From positions 1-64,000 of the forward strand of contig NZ_SIRE01000006.1 in assembly GCF_004307995.1 (NCBI RefSeq): DNA of 64,000 bases, read 5' to 3'. The notes under the pieces are model-generated. The model saw nothing but the letters and a program-made list of their open reading frames with translations. It did no database searches and was not told the origin of the DNA. The DNA comes from Paenibacillus thalictri (lineage in GTDB: Bacteria > Bacillota > Bacilli > Paenibacillales > NBRC-103111). Shown piece by piece: positions 32,967-42,179 of this stretch; the stretch's first letter is position 1; each line of letters opens with the position of its first letter. Position numbers and translations under genes: made by a program.

Positions 32967-33611
32967 CTACTTTTCTAGATAATACGCTAAACTTTGCAGT
33001 TCTGCGGTTAAATCGGCATGATGTACTCTCACGGTCAGCGGCACTTTAATTATGATCGGAGCAAAATTCAGAATTCCCTCCACGCCGGCCTCGACAAATT
33101 GATTGGCGACATTTTGCGCTTCCGCCGCGGGTACGGTAATAATCCCGATTCTTACCTGATGTTTGCGGATCGCCTCGCCTAACTCGCGCATCGGCTGCAC
33201 GGTCAAATTATTAAGCGAGCCGCCGATTTTCCGTTCATCCGCATCAAAGACGGCAACGATTTTCATATTATCATGCATGTAGGCATTATAATTGCTGAGC
33301 GCCCTGCCCAAGTTGCCGGTGCCGACAAGAGCGACCGGAATGAGCTTATCAAGCTTTAAAATTTGCCGGATTTTTTCGATCAGGTATCCGACATCGTAGC
33401 CGATTCCCTTTTTGCCGAATTCCCCGAAATAAGCGAGATCCTTGCGGATTTGGGCCGGGTTTAAGTCCAGCTTTTGGCCCAAGTCCTGGGATGAGACGGT
33501 GTGTACATTTTTTACATTTAGTTCGTTCAAAAAGCGCAAATAAATCGGCAGTCTGCGAACAACCGCCTCTGATATTTTTGGAGTTTTCATCCTCCTGTTT
33601 CCCCCATCCAT
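32967..33611 (-). CDS. rex: Redox-sensing transcriptional repressor Rex
   Basis: Rex binds DNA when NAD+/NADH is high and releases it on NADH binding. The 214-residue protein has a winged helix (about 10-75; RRLPIYLRFLNEL, DLGQKLDLNPAQIRKDL, FGKKGIGY) and a Rossmann NADH domain with LVGTGNLGRAL. The start is in doubt: the ATG at 33590 touches AGGAGG with no spacer, so I prefer the ATG at 33611, which follows AAGGA at 7 nt. The 33590 ATG would give an ATGA overlap with dinG. No complete Rex operator was found in the window. Confidence 0.93.
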   Translation of the reverse strand: MDGGNRRMKTPKISEAVVRRLPIYLRFLNELNVKNVHTVSSQDLGQKLDLNPAQIRKDLAYFGEFGKKGIGYDVGYLIEKIRQILKLDKLIPVALVGTGNLGRALSNYNAYMHDNMKIVAVFDADERKIGGSLNNLTVQPMRELGEAIRKHQVRIGIITVPAAEAQNVANQFVEAGVEGILNFAPIIIKVPLTVRVHHADLTAELQSLAYYLEK

Positions 33612-36436
33612 TGCTTGATCCTTGAAACGAGCTGACTTGTCGGCATATGTTCTATTTTGGGACCCGGAAGCGAGTACAGAAAATGCTTGCCGTAACTCGT
33701 ATCGATCACGCGTGTATCGTAAATAATAACGATCCCTTTATCTCCGGATGTCCGGACAAGCCGGCCAAAGCCTTGTTTAAACCGGATCACCGCTTGCGGA
33801 ACGGACAGCTTCATAAACGGATTGAGGTTCATCTTTTTGATATGCTCGATCTTTGCTTCCACAAGTGGGTGATTCGGCGGTTGAAACGGCAATCTGACAA
33901 TCGCGAGGCAGCTGAGCGCATTGCCCGGTATGTCTACGCCTTCCCAGAAGCTGCTTGTTCCGAGCAGCACCGATGACGGGTAACTTTGGAACATGCGTGT
34001 CAGCTTGCTGCGGTTGCTGCTGTCGACGCCTTGTCCGAGCACGTGAATGCCATGAGGCTCCAGCCGTTCCTTAAGCCCTGCGTGCGCCGCTTTCAGCATC
34101 CGGTTGGACGTAAACAGCACCAGCATGCGTCCATTCATTTCAACGGCCACCTCGGCCAAGGAGTCGACGAGCTTCTCGACAAATACCGCCTCGCTGCCTG
34201 CGCCTTTAATGCTCGGAAAATCGCGGGGTATGACGACCAAAGCCTGCTGCCTGTAATTAAACGGAGACGGCAGCTGCACGGTTTTCACCTTAGTTTGCTC
34301 TTCGGTTTTGAGGCCTAACAGCTCGCTGGTATACTCAAACGATTTATTCACCGAAAGTGTAGCGGAGGTCATCACAATAGATTCCTTCGGTTCGAAAAAA
34401 TATTCCCGCAGCAGAGGGCTGACATCAATCGGCACACTCGTAATTTGCAGCGATTTGGCTTTGCCGTGGGGACTTGCCTCCATCCAATACACATACCCCT
34501 CTTCAGGCATGTTCATGAAGAAATGAAGCGCGTCCTTATGCTGCGACAGCTCTTTGCCGATACCGCCCAGATCGGTTACGAAGCTTTGCACCTCGTATTC
34601 CTCTTGAACTTCCTTCAGCTCAAGCAGCAGCTTATCCAGCTGTTTTCCCAAATCTCCCAGGTTCAAATATATATTTTGTTCGATTCCTTGCAGCGTAGGC
34701 CAAATGGAAGGCAGCCGCTCCTTTTTGATCCGTAATACGGGCTGGCCCATCTCCGATTGTCCGAGATCGTTGTTCATCGCGAGCAGTTGGTACAGCTGCT
34801 CCGTCAGCATATCCCAATCTTCTTTCAACTGCACGATTTTGGGGATCAGTTTGTCGATCACGCCACACCAGCCCGAAGCCAACTCCCCTTCATGTTTCTG
34901 CAGCCGCTGGCGCAAATGCGACAGCTGCCCGCTCCGGCTGTCCTTGTACAGCCACAAGAGCGCCCCTACAAGCGCCGCATAATGCAGCTCAATGCCAAAG
35001 TGCTTGCTCGCCACTTCCTCGAAATGATGAGCCTCGTCGATGACCAGGTGCTTATAGGCCGGCAAAATCCGGTTTTCCGCCCGGACATCGGTAAACAGCA
35101 GCGAATGATTCGTAATGATTGCATCGGCGTTGTTCGCTCTGTAGCGCGCCCGGTGATAGAAACATTTTTTAAACCACGGGCAAGAACGGTTTAAGCAGGA
35201 ATCGGCGTCGCTTGCCACCGTATGCCAGAACTGCGGCCCTCTGTTGCCGAAATGCAGCTCTTCTTCATCCCCGGTTTCCGTCTCTCCCAGCCAAACGAGC
35301 ATCTGCCCGGCAGTCAGGCGGTCTTCCTTGCTATATTCAAAATCCAACGTATTGATTTTATGCTCAAATTTGCGCAAGCACAAATAATGGCTTCTTCCTT
35401 TAAGTACGGCCGCTTCAAACGGCGCCGGAAAAATATCGTGAAGCAGCGGCAAGTCCCGCTCTTTCAGCTGCTCCTGCAAATTGATCGTATGTGTGCTGAC
35501 GACGATTTTTTTGTCCTGCTTCATGCCATAATACAACGCGGGAATCAAGTAACCAAGCGATTTTCCCGTGCCCGTGCCGGCTTCGATCATCAGGTGGCGG
35601 CTCGCCTGAAACGCATCTTCAACCTCCTGAAGCATGATAACTTGGGATTCCCGTTCTTCATACGTTTCAAATTTGGTCTTCAGATTGTTTCGCAGATCGT
35701 CGTAAAAATCGTTAAAATTGCTTCCCAGCCTGCTTGCTTCATCCGCAGTACGCTCCCGCTTCTCTTCGTCCCAGTCATCGACATTTAAAGCAAACTGGCG
35801 AAAATATACTGCATTGTCGACCGCTTCTGAAGAATGAGCTTCCTTAAATAAGCGGATTTCCTCCAGGAACCATCCCATGTCGTTTGCTTCCGCCTGGTAC
35901 AGCGTACACAGGCGCTGCAGCGTGAGCAGCGGCAGCTCCAGCAGCCGCTGCATGCATTTCAGCCACAGCAGCGCCGTCACTTCGGCATCGCTGTCCGCTT
36001 GATGCGGGCGCTCATGCACGATATCCAGCGCATCGCAGGCGAGGCTCAGCTGCAGGCTGGACATGCCCGGAAACAGCATGCGCAGCGCATCCATCGTATC
36101 CAGCACTCTGCCGTCATACGGAAAATAACCGTGATCGTCGAGCGCTTTTTGCAGAAAAGCGAGGTCGAATCCGGCGTTGTGCGCCACGAGTACCGAGTCC
36201 GACAAAAGCGGAACCATCTCGGAGACGACTTGATCCATCCGCGGCGCATCCGCCACCATCTCATCGGTAATGCCCGTAAGCGCAGTAATAGAAGAAGGTA
36301 TACCGATCCCCGGGTTCACGAGGGAAGTATACCTGTCCGAAATTTGAAATTGATCTATAATGACAAGGCCGACTTGAATGATCTCGTCATTCGATCCGCT
36401 GCCCGTCGTTTCAAAGTCAAGCACTGCAAATTTCAT
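33587..36436 (-). CDS. dinG: DinG-family helicase with N-terminal DEDDh exonuclease domain
   Basis: The 949-residue protein begins with an epsilon-type exonuclease domain: D7 and E9 in DFET, D91 in HNAGFD, H145 and D150 in HQADSD. The helicase part has Walker A GTGTGKS (287-293) and DEAH (467-470). Between them are C353, C414, C419 and C425; the C-x4-C-x5-C spacing equals that of the Fe-S cluster ligands of E. coli DinG. B. subtilis and Staphylococcus relatives are described as lacking the cluster. So this version may both unwind and degrade DNA. It overlaps rex and lies 76 bp after the TPR gene. Confidence 0.93.
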   Translation of the reverse strand: MKFAVLDFETTGSGSNDEIIQVGLVIIDQFQISDRYTSLVNPGIGIPSSITALTGITDEMVADAPRMDQVVSEMVPLLSDSVLVAHNAGFDLAFLQKALDDHGYFPYDGRVLDTMDALRMLFPGMSSLQLSLACDALDIVHERPHQADSDAEVTALLWLKCMQRLLELPLLTLQRLCTLYQAEANDMGWFLEEIRLFKEAHSSEAVDNAVYFRQFALNVDDWDEEKRERTADEASRLGSNFNDFYDDLRNNLKTKFETYEERESQVIMLQEVEDAFQASRHLMIEAGTGTGKSLGYLIPALYYGMKQDKKIVVSTHTINLQEQLKERDLPLLHDIFPAPFEAAVLKGRSHYLCLRKFEHKINTLDFEYSKEDRLTAGQMLVWLGETETGDEEELHFGNRGPQFWHTVASDADSCLNRSCPWFKKCFYHRARYRANNADAIITNHSLLFTDVRAENRILPAYKHLVIDEAHHFEEVASKHFGIELHYAALVGALLWLYKDSRSGQLSHLRQRLQKHEGELASGWCGVIDKLIPKIVQLKEDWDMLTEQLYQLLAMNNDLGQSEMGQPVLRIKKERLPSIWPTLQGIEQNIYLNLGDLGKQLDKLLLELKEVQEEYEVQSFVTDLGGIGKELSQHKDALHFFMNMPEEGYVYWMEASPHGKAKSLQITSVPIDVSPLLREYFFEPKESIVMTSATLSVNKSFEYTSELLGLKTEEQTKVKTVQLPSPFNYRQQALVVIPRDFPSIKGAGSEAVFVEKLVDSLAEVAVEMNGRMLVLFTSNRMLKAAHAGLKERLEPHGIHVLGQGVDSSNRSKLTRMFQSYPSSVLLGTSSFWEGVDIPGNALSCLAIVRLPFQPPNHPLVEAKIEHIKKMNLNPFMKLSVPQAVIRFKQGFGRLVRTSGDKGIVIIYDTRVIDTSYGKHFLYSLPGPKIEHMPTSQLVSRIKQWMGETGG

Positions 36437-36512
36437 CTTATTCCCTAAACCCCTTCTGAAAATGCTCTTCCTTTAAGCATACCAAAAAGAGTCGGCTTAT
36501 GGGAATATAATT

Positions 36513-37139
36513 TTATTCAAGCATAAACTCCAGTTTTCCTTTATGCTCGTAACAAAGTCCCATTGAAAATAACGGCTCGATCACAGCGGGGTCGCTTTTA
36601 TAAGCCTTTCTGAAGTACTCGTAAGCTTTTTCCAAGTTGCGCCTTAACATATGAATGCAACCCATAGCATTGTAAGAGATGGCTTTCATTTGGGCATTTT
36701 CGGAAATATGGATCAATAAATGAAACAGCCGGTATGCCTCTGACGTATCTCCTTTTTGCAAAAAGCTCATTCCCAAATACACTCTGGCGAGCAGAAAATC
36801 GGGTTCGCTGCGCACAATCCCTTCAAATTCGCGGATCGCCTCATCGTACATATTCAGCTTATAATAACCTTGTCCCCGCTGGAACAGCTCCGAATGCTTG
36901 CCGGACAACTCAACATCTGGAGCTTGCTTCTCGACTTCGTGTTCTTCGGTTCGGTGTTGCAAATACTTGCCCATTTTTTCTTCGAACAACAGCCACTGCT
37001 CAATGCAAACATCGCTCATCCCCCGCAAAATACGGAGCTTTTCGTCCATTTCAGCTCTTTGGGCATATGTGGCTGAAGCGTAGTCGGCGATAATTTCGTC
37101 AAGCACCTCATTCATTGAAGCGAACAATGGATTAAACAC
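36513..37139 (-). CDS. Tetratricopeptide-repeat protein
   Basis: The 208-residue soluble protein has TPR-like helices from about residue 85 (LFQRGQGYYKLNMYDEAIREFEGIV split over two helices; ARVYLGMSFLQKGDTSEAYRLF; NAMGCIHMLRRNLEKAYEYFRKA). The role is unknown; it is probably a scaffold. I choose the GTG that follows AAGGTGG at 9 nt; an ATG 36 bp upstream would put that site within the gene. It lies 66 bp after panD. Confidence 0.75.
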   Translation of the reverse strand: MFNPLFASMNEVLDEIIADYASATYAQRAEMDEKLRILRGMSDVCIEQWLLFEEKMGKYLQHRTEEHEVEKQAPDVELSGKHSELFQRGQGYYKLNMYDEAIREFEGIVRSEPDFLLARVYLGMSFLQKGDTSEAYRLFHLLIHISENAQMKAISYNAMGCIHMLRRNLEKAYEYFRKAYKSDPAVIEPLFSMGLCYEHKGKLEFMLE

Positions 37140-37205
37140 GGAAGCATCCCACCTTATGCTCAAGGTTATCTTCATTGTTTGCGTGAGGCCGACATTTCAT
37201 GCGTC

Positions 37206-37589
37206 TTACAGTACGGTGGAATGGATTTCTTCTTTAATTACGCTGACAATCTTATTATTTTCCCCGATAATGGCGATGTTCGGATGATGTTTTCTTGCTT
37301 CCTCGTCTGTCATCATGGCATAAGAAATAATGATAACCGTATCTCCGGGATGGACAAGTCTCGCCGCAGCGCCGTTCAGACAGATGACGCCGGAGCCGCG
37401 CGCACCGGGTATAATATAAGTTTCAAAACGCGCGCCGTTGTTATTGTTGACGATCTGCACCTTCTCGCTGGGCAGCATATCGACAGCGTCAAGCAGGTCT
37501 TCGTCAATCGTAATGCTGCCGACGTAGTTTAAATTGGCTTCCGTCACCGTAGCGCGGTGTATTTTGGCTTTCATCATCGTTCTGAACAT
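37206..37589 (-). CDS. panD: Aspartate 1-decarboxylase
   Basis: PanD makes beta-alanine from aspartate for pantothenate. The 127-residue pro-enzyme self-cleaves at a Gly-Ser bond, seen in YVGSITID, to make the pyruvoyl group. [17 protein letters not shown] is also typical. It follows panC by 3 bp and closes the panBCD operon. Confidence 0.96.
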   Translation of the reverse strand: MFRTMMKAKIHRATVTEANLNYVGSITIDEDLLDAVDMLPSEKVQIVNNNNGARFETYIIPGARGSGVICLNGAAARLVHPGDTVIIISYAMMTDEEARKHHPNIAIIGENNKIVSVIKEEIHSTVL

Positions 37590-37592
37590 AAA

Positions 37593-38456
37593 TTAACTCC
37601 CCATTTCTACAATAACATTGTCGATCAATCGCGTTGTTCCGAATTTTACGGCAAGGGCAACGATCAACGATTCCGGAGCGGCTCCTGATTCGACAGGCTC
37701 TAACCCGGGATAAGTCAATATTTCCACATAATCGATCCGTCCCAGCGGCGCTTCGGAAATATGCCGGATCACACGCTCTTTTACTTCATCCGCAGGCAGC
37801 CGGTCCGTGGCAATCCACTGCTCGGCTAACCGGAGCGACGAAGACAACACCAGCGCTTGTTTTCTTTCCTCTGCGCTTAAATATACATTACGCGAGCTTA
37901 AAGCAAGACCGTCCTCTTCCCTGAGCGTCGGACACGGCACCACCGTGATGTCCATATTCAGGTCGTCGACCATCTGGCGAATCACCGCAATCTGCTGAGC
38001 ATCCTTCATCCCGAAAAATACTTTATTAGGTTTCACAATGTTAAACAGCTTCGAAACGACGGTCGCCACGCCGTCAAAATGTCCCGGCCGCGAAGCGCCG
38101 CATAACCGTTCCGTTACTCCGGCAACGCTAACCGCCGTTTTGATTTTGCGCGGATACATCTCCGATACTTCCGGCAAAAATACGATATCCACACCGGCTT
38201 GCTCCGCCAGCTTCAAATCCCGCTCATGGTCGCGCGGATATTTATCGAAATCTTCATTGGGCCCAAATTGCAGCGGATTGACAAAAATGCTCAGCACCAC
38301 AATATCGGTTTGCTTGCGCGCGGCCTCCATCAAGCTGGCGTGTCCGGCATGCAAATATCCCATAGTCGGAACGAAACCCACGCTGGTGTCAGATTGGTTG
38401 CCCTTCAATTGTTTGATCGTTTGCCGCAGCTCATTGATCTGTTTCACGACACGCAT
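37593..38456 (-). CDS. panC: Pantoate-beta-alanine ligase
   Basis: PanC joins pantoate and beta-alanine with ATP. In its 287 residues the HIGH-type PTMGYLHAGH, FGMKDAQQ and LSSRNVYLS motifs are visible. The ATG follows AAGGAGAG; it lies 13 bp after the panB stop codon. Confidence 0.96.
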   Translation of the reverse strand: MRVVKQINELRQTIKQLKGNQSDTSVGFVPTMGYLHAGHASLMEAARKQTDIVVLSIFVNPLQFGPNEDFDKYPRDHERDLKLAEQAGVDIVFLPEVSEMYPRKIKTAVSVAGVTERLCGASRPGHFDGVATVVSKLFNIVKPNKVFFGMKDAQQIAVIRQMVDDLNMDITVVPCPTLREEDGLALSSRNVYLSAEERKQALVLSSSLRLAEQWIATDRLPADEVKERVIRHISEAPLGRIDYVEILTYPGLEPVESGAAPESLIVALAVKFGTTRLIDNVIVEMGS

Positions 38457-38469
38457 AACTGCACTCTCC

Positions 38470-39324
38470 TTATGCTTTACCGCCGCCGTATACCGGCTGC
38501 TGCAGCTCTTGTTCGATATGAAACGCATGTTCCGGAGCAGGGAAACTTCGCTCCTTCACTTCACGAACATACTGGGAAATGCCGCTGCGGATCGTTTCGC
38601 CGATATTGGCATACGTTTTGACAAACTTCTTAGGAAAAGGATCAGCCGTGTAACCGAGCACATCGTGAAATACCAAAACTTGTCCGTCGGTCACTGCCCC
38701 GGCGCCGATGCCGATGGTTGGTATCGATATCGAGCCGGTGATCAGCTCGGCAATCTCTTCTGTCATGAGCTCCAAGACGATCGAAAATGCTCCTGCTTGC
38801 TCTAATGCCTTCGCGTCGTCAAGCAGCTTTTGCGCTTGTTTGGAATTTTTCCCTTGCACTTTATATCCGCCGATCATATGAATCGATTGAGGGGTTAAGC
38901 CGATATGCGCCATAACCGGTATGCCCGCGTTGACGCAAGCTTCGACAGCGCCGGCAATTTCCGCGCCGCCTTCCATCTTAACCGCCTTAGCAAGACCCTC
39001 CTGCATAATACGGGAGGCGCCGCGTAATGTATGGTCCACACTTCCGTGATAAGTGGCAAAAGGCATATCCGTTACGACAAACGTCGACGGCGCGCCGCGG
39101 GTCACAGCTCTCGAATGATACACCATATCGTCGATCGTAACCGGAACGGTCGATTCGTAGCCCAATACCACATTGCCAAGCGAATCACCGACTAGGATAA
39201 CGTCGACGCCCGCTTCTTCGGCCAGCCGGGCCGACGGGTAATCATAGGCGGTAATGACGGTAATCGGAACGCGGTCCTGTTTCATTTTTCTGAATCGGGT
39301 TAAGTTTAGAGCTTTCTTTTCCAT
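38470..39324 (-). CDS. panB: 3-methyl-2-oxobutanoate hydroxymethyltransferase
   Basis: PanB makes ketopantoate from 2-ketoisovalerate. The 284-residue TIM-barrel protein has ITAYDYPSARLAEEAGVD, LVGDSLGNVVLGY, the metal-ligand aspartates and GIGAG. Start ATG follows AAAGGGG at 8 nt. It heads the panB-panC-panD operon. Its 5' leader carries an intrinsic terminator, which suggests attenuation. Confidence 0.96.
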   Translation of the reverse strand: MEKKALNLTRFRKMKQDRVPITVITAYDYPSARLAEEAGVDVILVGDSLGNVVLGYESTVPVTIDDMVYHSRAVTRGAPSTFVVTDMPFATYHGSVDHTLRGASRIMQEGLAKAVKMEGGAEIAGAVEACVNAGIPVMAHIGLTPQSIHMIGGYKVQGKNSKQAQKLLDDAKALEQAGAFSIVLELMTEEIAELITGSISIPTIGIGAGAVTDGQVLVFHDVLGYTADPFPKKFVKTYANIGETIRSGISQYVREVKERSFPAPEHAFHIEQELQQPVYGGGKA

Positions 39325-39411
39325 GCCGGTACCCCTTTCTTTGCGGGCAAAAAGCTTTGCCTCACAGTCCCTTTTAGTATTCGTTCCGCCGCCCAATATG
39401 AACCGAAAATG

Positions 39412-39443
39412 AAAAAAAACCTTATTAGCCCACAGCTAAAAGG
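39412..39443 (-). terminator. Intrinsic terminator in the panB leader (possible attenuator)
   Basis: On the minus strand CCTTTTAGC and GCTAATAAGG form a stem around TGTGG, followed by eight T residues. It lies 88 bp before the panB ATG and about 130 bp after a promoter-like sequence, not directly behind any annotated gene. Confidence 0.65.
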
Positions 39444-39494
39444 TCCTGTCGTCAAAAAGGAATCGTTCGCTCCTTCTGTCTCGGTCCGATTGGC

Positions 39495-39551
39495 TCAGAG
39501 CAGAATCCGTATCCACTTGCAAAAAAAACGGCTCAGAGTACAATTCCCCAT
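39495..39551 (-). CDS. Possible 18-aa leader peptide of panBCD
   Basis: ATG 10 nt after AAGGAG opens an 18-codon frame encoding MGNCTLSRFFCKWIRILL, which ends 51 bp before the terminator hairpin. It has no run of a single pathway amino acid. Its ribosome site lies at the very start of the predicted transcript, which lowers confidence. Confidence 0.25.
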   Translation of the reverse strand: MGNCTLSRFFCKWIRILL

Positions 39552-39573
39552 GGGATATCGTCTCCTTGCCGCC

Positions 39574-39579
39574 ATTATA
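39574..39579 (-). promoter_or_regulatory. Candidate extended -10 promoter of panBCD
   Basis: TGTTATAAT on the minus strand is a consensus -10 with the TG extension. The -35 region is weak. Confidence 0.5.
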
Positions 39580-39680
39580 ACAAACTTTTGCCAAAAGGAA
39601 CAGACCTTTTGTGCGAAGTTTGTCGTCGATCTGCGATAAAAAATATGCCGATCCACGCACTCAAGCGCAGGTGCCGCCGA

Positions 39681-39832
39681 TGCTAAGCGAAGCGATAGCA
39701 AAGCACACCTAACGCGCGAACTCGTGGCACTCAGCCGCTTCACGCGTCACCCCGCCGAGCGAAAAACGCGGGTGTGCCCAATGCTGAGCGAAGCGACTGC
39801 AAGGGCTCACCATGCGCGTGGGCACGAGGCAC
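39681..39832. repeat. Two copies of a GC-rich ~50-bp repeat between birA and panB
   Basis: Copies at 39681-39730 and 39782-39832 share TGCTRAGCGAAGCGAYWGCA and a similar tail ending CGWGGCAC. They lie in a 584-bp non-coding stretch (39325-39908) which also holds the panB leader and, next to birA, the hairpin CCCCCAAGGGGG. I see no gene in this stretch. Confidence 0.55.
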
Positions 39833-39882
39833 ATATGCTCTCCACCGAGCGGGGTCCCGGGGTGCCTGAACGCCCGGGAGTC

Positions 39883-39894
39883 CCCCTTGGGGGA
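39883..39894 (-). other. GC-rich hairpin after birA
   Basis: CCCCC-AA-GGGGG-type complementarity begins about 15 bp behind the birA stop codon. No T-run follows, so it is at best a weak terminator. Confidence 0.3.
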
Positions 39895-39908
39895 TTGAGG
39901 GGGAAAAC

Positions 39909-40877
39909 TCAACGAAGTTCGACTTCTCCGGAGTACACTTTAATCCGTTCACCGGAATGAAGCACCACGGAAAGCGCGCCGGAATCGTCGATCGATTCGG
40001 CATACCCCTCCACGTACTCTCCGCCTTTCTGGCAGCGGATTCTGCGGTGGAGCGATACGGACAACGCTTCCCAAAGCAGGCGGATCGGAGCAAAACCCTG
40101 CTCATGATACAGCTCGTACAGCTCCTCAAACTGCTGCAGAAAGCTGGAGATCAGCACCTCCCTGTCCACAGGCTGGCCTGATTCGATCCGCAGCGAGGTC
40201 GCTACATCTCTTAATTCTTCCGGGAAATGCTCGGGCTCCAAATTTGCGGTAATACCGATCCCTGCGACGATATAACGGAGCCGTTCGTCCTCGGCGCTTG
40301 TTTCCAGCAGGATGCCGCTAATTTTTTTACCGTCGATCAGCAAGTCGTTGGGCCATTTGATGCCAGCTTCCACTTTGACCGTTTGCCGGATCGCCCGGCA
40401 TAACGCCACAGCCGCCAGCAACGTCAGCTGCGGGGTAAAATGCAAGGGCACGCGGGGTCTGAGCAGCAGGCTCATCCAGATGCCTTTGCCTTTTGGCGAA
40501 TGCCAGCGGCGGCCCATACGTCCGCGGCCGGCGGTCTGCCGTTCGGCGATCACCAGATGGCCCTCTTCCGCCCCTTGCTCGGCAAACTGATGGGCCAGTG
40601 TTTGAGTGGAGTCGATCTCATCCACGTAATGGATCGTACGGCCCAACGTTTTGGTGGCGAGCATGCTCTTCAAGGACGGAATATCCAATTTCTCCGGCCG
40701 GCCAATTAGACGGTAACCTCTGCGCGGCACCGCCTCGAACATATAACCTTGCTGCCGCAATATTTCGATATGTTTCCATATCGCGGTTCGGCTGCAGTTC
40801 AGCTTTTCGCTGAGCTGCTCTCCCGACAGAAATTGGTCCGGATGTTGTTCAAACAACGCTATGATTTGTTCGTTCAT
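39909..40877 (-). CDS. birA: Biotin-protein ligase and biotin operon repressor
   Basis: The 322-residue bifunctional protein has an N-terminal winged helix (about 1-60; GEQLSEKLNCSRTAIWKHIE), the biotinyl-AMP loop GRGRMGRRWHSPKG, the lysine motif in IKWPNDLLIDGKKISGIL, and a C-terminal SH3-like domain. It biotinylates acetyl-CoA carboxylase and pyruvate carboxylase and can repress biotin genes. Its ATG overlaps the cca stop (ATGA). Confidence 0.96.
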   Translation of the reverse strand: MNEQIIALFEQHPDQFLSGEQLSEKLNCSRTAIWKHIEILRQQGYMFEAVPRRGYRLIGRPEKLDIPSLKSMLATKTLGRTIHYVDEIDSTQTLAHQFAEQGAEEGHLVIAERQTAGRGRMGRRWHSPKGKGIWMSLLLRPRVPLHFTPQLTLLAAVALCRAIRQTVKVEAGIKWPNDLLIDGKKISGILLETSAEDERLRYIVAGIGITANLEPEHFPEELRDVATSLRIESGQPVDREVLISSFLQQFEELYELYHEQGFAPIRLLWEALSVSLHRRIRCQKGGEYVEGYAESIDDSGALSVVLHSGERIKVYSGEVELR

Positions 40878-42175
40878 GAGTTATTCATCATCTCTTCATA
40901 TAGGCTTGATGCCGCCGCAAGCAGCGGCTGTTTTTCATTCGGAAGCGATTCGAGCGCCGTTTGCTCAAGCAGCCTCTGCAGCAGCTTGCCGACCCACGGG
41001 CCGGGCCGTTGACCGATATGGGCCACCAGCTCGGTACCGGTGATGCGCAATCCGTTCACATCGGCGGCAGGCATTTCACTGAGCCACGCTTCGCCATAAG
41101 AAGCAAATACGCGGCGGCACGCGGCGGTATACGGCTCCGGTTGAGCGCCGGCTTCCGCATCCAGCTCATACACCCGGATCAAATCCCGCAGCGCTTCGCC
41201 GGTATATCGCAGCGCCGCCTTTTTCCACAGCGGCGCAAGCAAGGCGGCTCGTTCACGATCCGCTGCGGGTAAAACAGCCAGGCCATCTAACAAATACCGG
41301 TCCGCTTCCACTCTTTTGGCAACTTGTTCCGCTTTCTGCTTAGGGAACGTCAATGTCAGCATGTCTTCACGCACCAAGCTGTGATCGGAGCCTGCGGCCA
41401 TAAATACATAAGTCCAGCGGCACAGGTCCGCATCCAGCCGGGTCAGCTCTTTCATACGCGCCACAGCTTGCTTGCTTAACGGCAGGTGAAGCGGCATTTT
41501 CAGCTGCGTCACAATCCCGCTGTCGGCAAGCAGCTGCAGTCCGCGGTTCGGATGACCGCCTTCGACCATCCGTTCCAGCTCGGCGCGTACCCGTTCCATG
41601 GCAATATGCCTCAGCAGCGGTGCAAGCTCCAGCAGTGCCTGCCAAGTCGCAGCGTCGATATGCAGTTCATACTCCGCGGCAAACCGCACGCAGCGCAGCA
41701 TCCGCAGCGCATCTTCGCGGAACCGCTCATGCGGCAGCCCGACACAACGAAGCGTTCGCTGCGCAATGTCCGTTTGGCCGCCAAACGGGTCCACCAGACG
41801 CCCGTCCGCATCCATCGCCATCGCATTCATCGTGAAATCGCGGCGTTTCAGATCTTCAAGCAGATCGTCGACAAATTCGACCTCCGCCGGTCTGCGGTAC
41901 TGCACGTAGTCCGATTCCTTGCGGAACGTCGTGACCTCATAAGGCGTCTTGCCCAGCATCACCGTAACGGTGCCATGCTGAAGCCCCGTCGGCACGGTTC
42001 GCGTGAATAACGCCTGCACCTGCTCAGGCAAAGCGGACGTAGCGATATCGATATCTTTGATCGGTTTGCCAAGCACGGTGTCCCTGACGTATCCGCCCAC
42101 CATATAAGCGGCAAATCCGCTTTGCTGCAGCGTCCGGACGACCTGCTGCGCGCCTTTTATCAGTTCAGTCTGCAT
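40874..42175 (-). CDS. cca: CCA tRNA nucleotidyltransferase
   Basis: This class II enzyme adds or repairs the 3' CCA end of tRNA. The 433-residue protein has MVGGYVRDTVLGKPIKDIDI near the N terminus, RRDFTMNAMAMD and RIRED-like RFREDALRMLRCVRFAAE. It lies 4 bp after bshA and overlaps birA, in the same order as B. subtilis. Confidence 0.96.
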   Translation of the reverse strand: MQTELIKGAQQVVRTLQQSGFAAYMVGGYVRDTVLGKPIKDIDIATSALPEQVQALFTRTVPTGLQHGTVTVMLGKTPYEVTTFRKESDYVQYRRPAEVEFVDDLLEDLKRRDFTMNAMAMDADGRLVDPFGGQTDIAQRTLRCVGLPHERFREDALRMLRCVRFAAEYELHIDAATWQALLELAPLLRHIAMERVRAELERMVEGGHPNRGLQLLADSGIVTQLKMPLHLPLSKQAVARMKELTRLDADLCRWTYVFMAAGSDHSLVREDMLTLTFPKQKAEQVAKRVEADRYLLDGLAVLPAADRERAALLAPLWKKAALRYTGEALRDLIRVYELDAEAGAQPEPYTAACRRVFASYGEAWLSEMPAADVNGLRITGTELVAHIGQRPGPWVGKLLQRLLEQTALESLPNEKQPLLAAASSLYEEMMNNS

Positions 42176-42179
42176 TGCT

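Noticed and set aside
36437..36512. LexA operator expected before dinG
   Set aside because: No CGAAC-4-GTTCG type sequence is present in the spacer.
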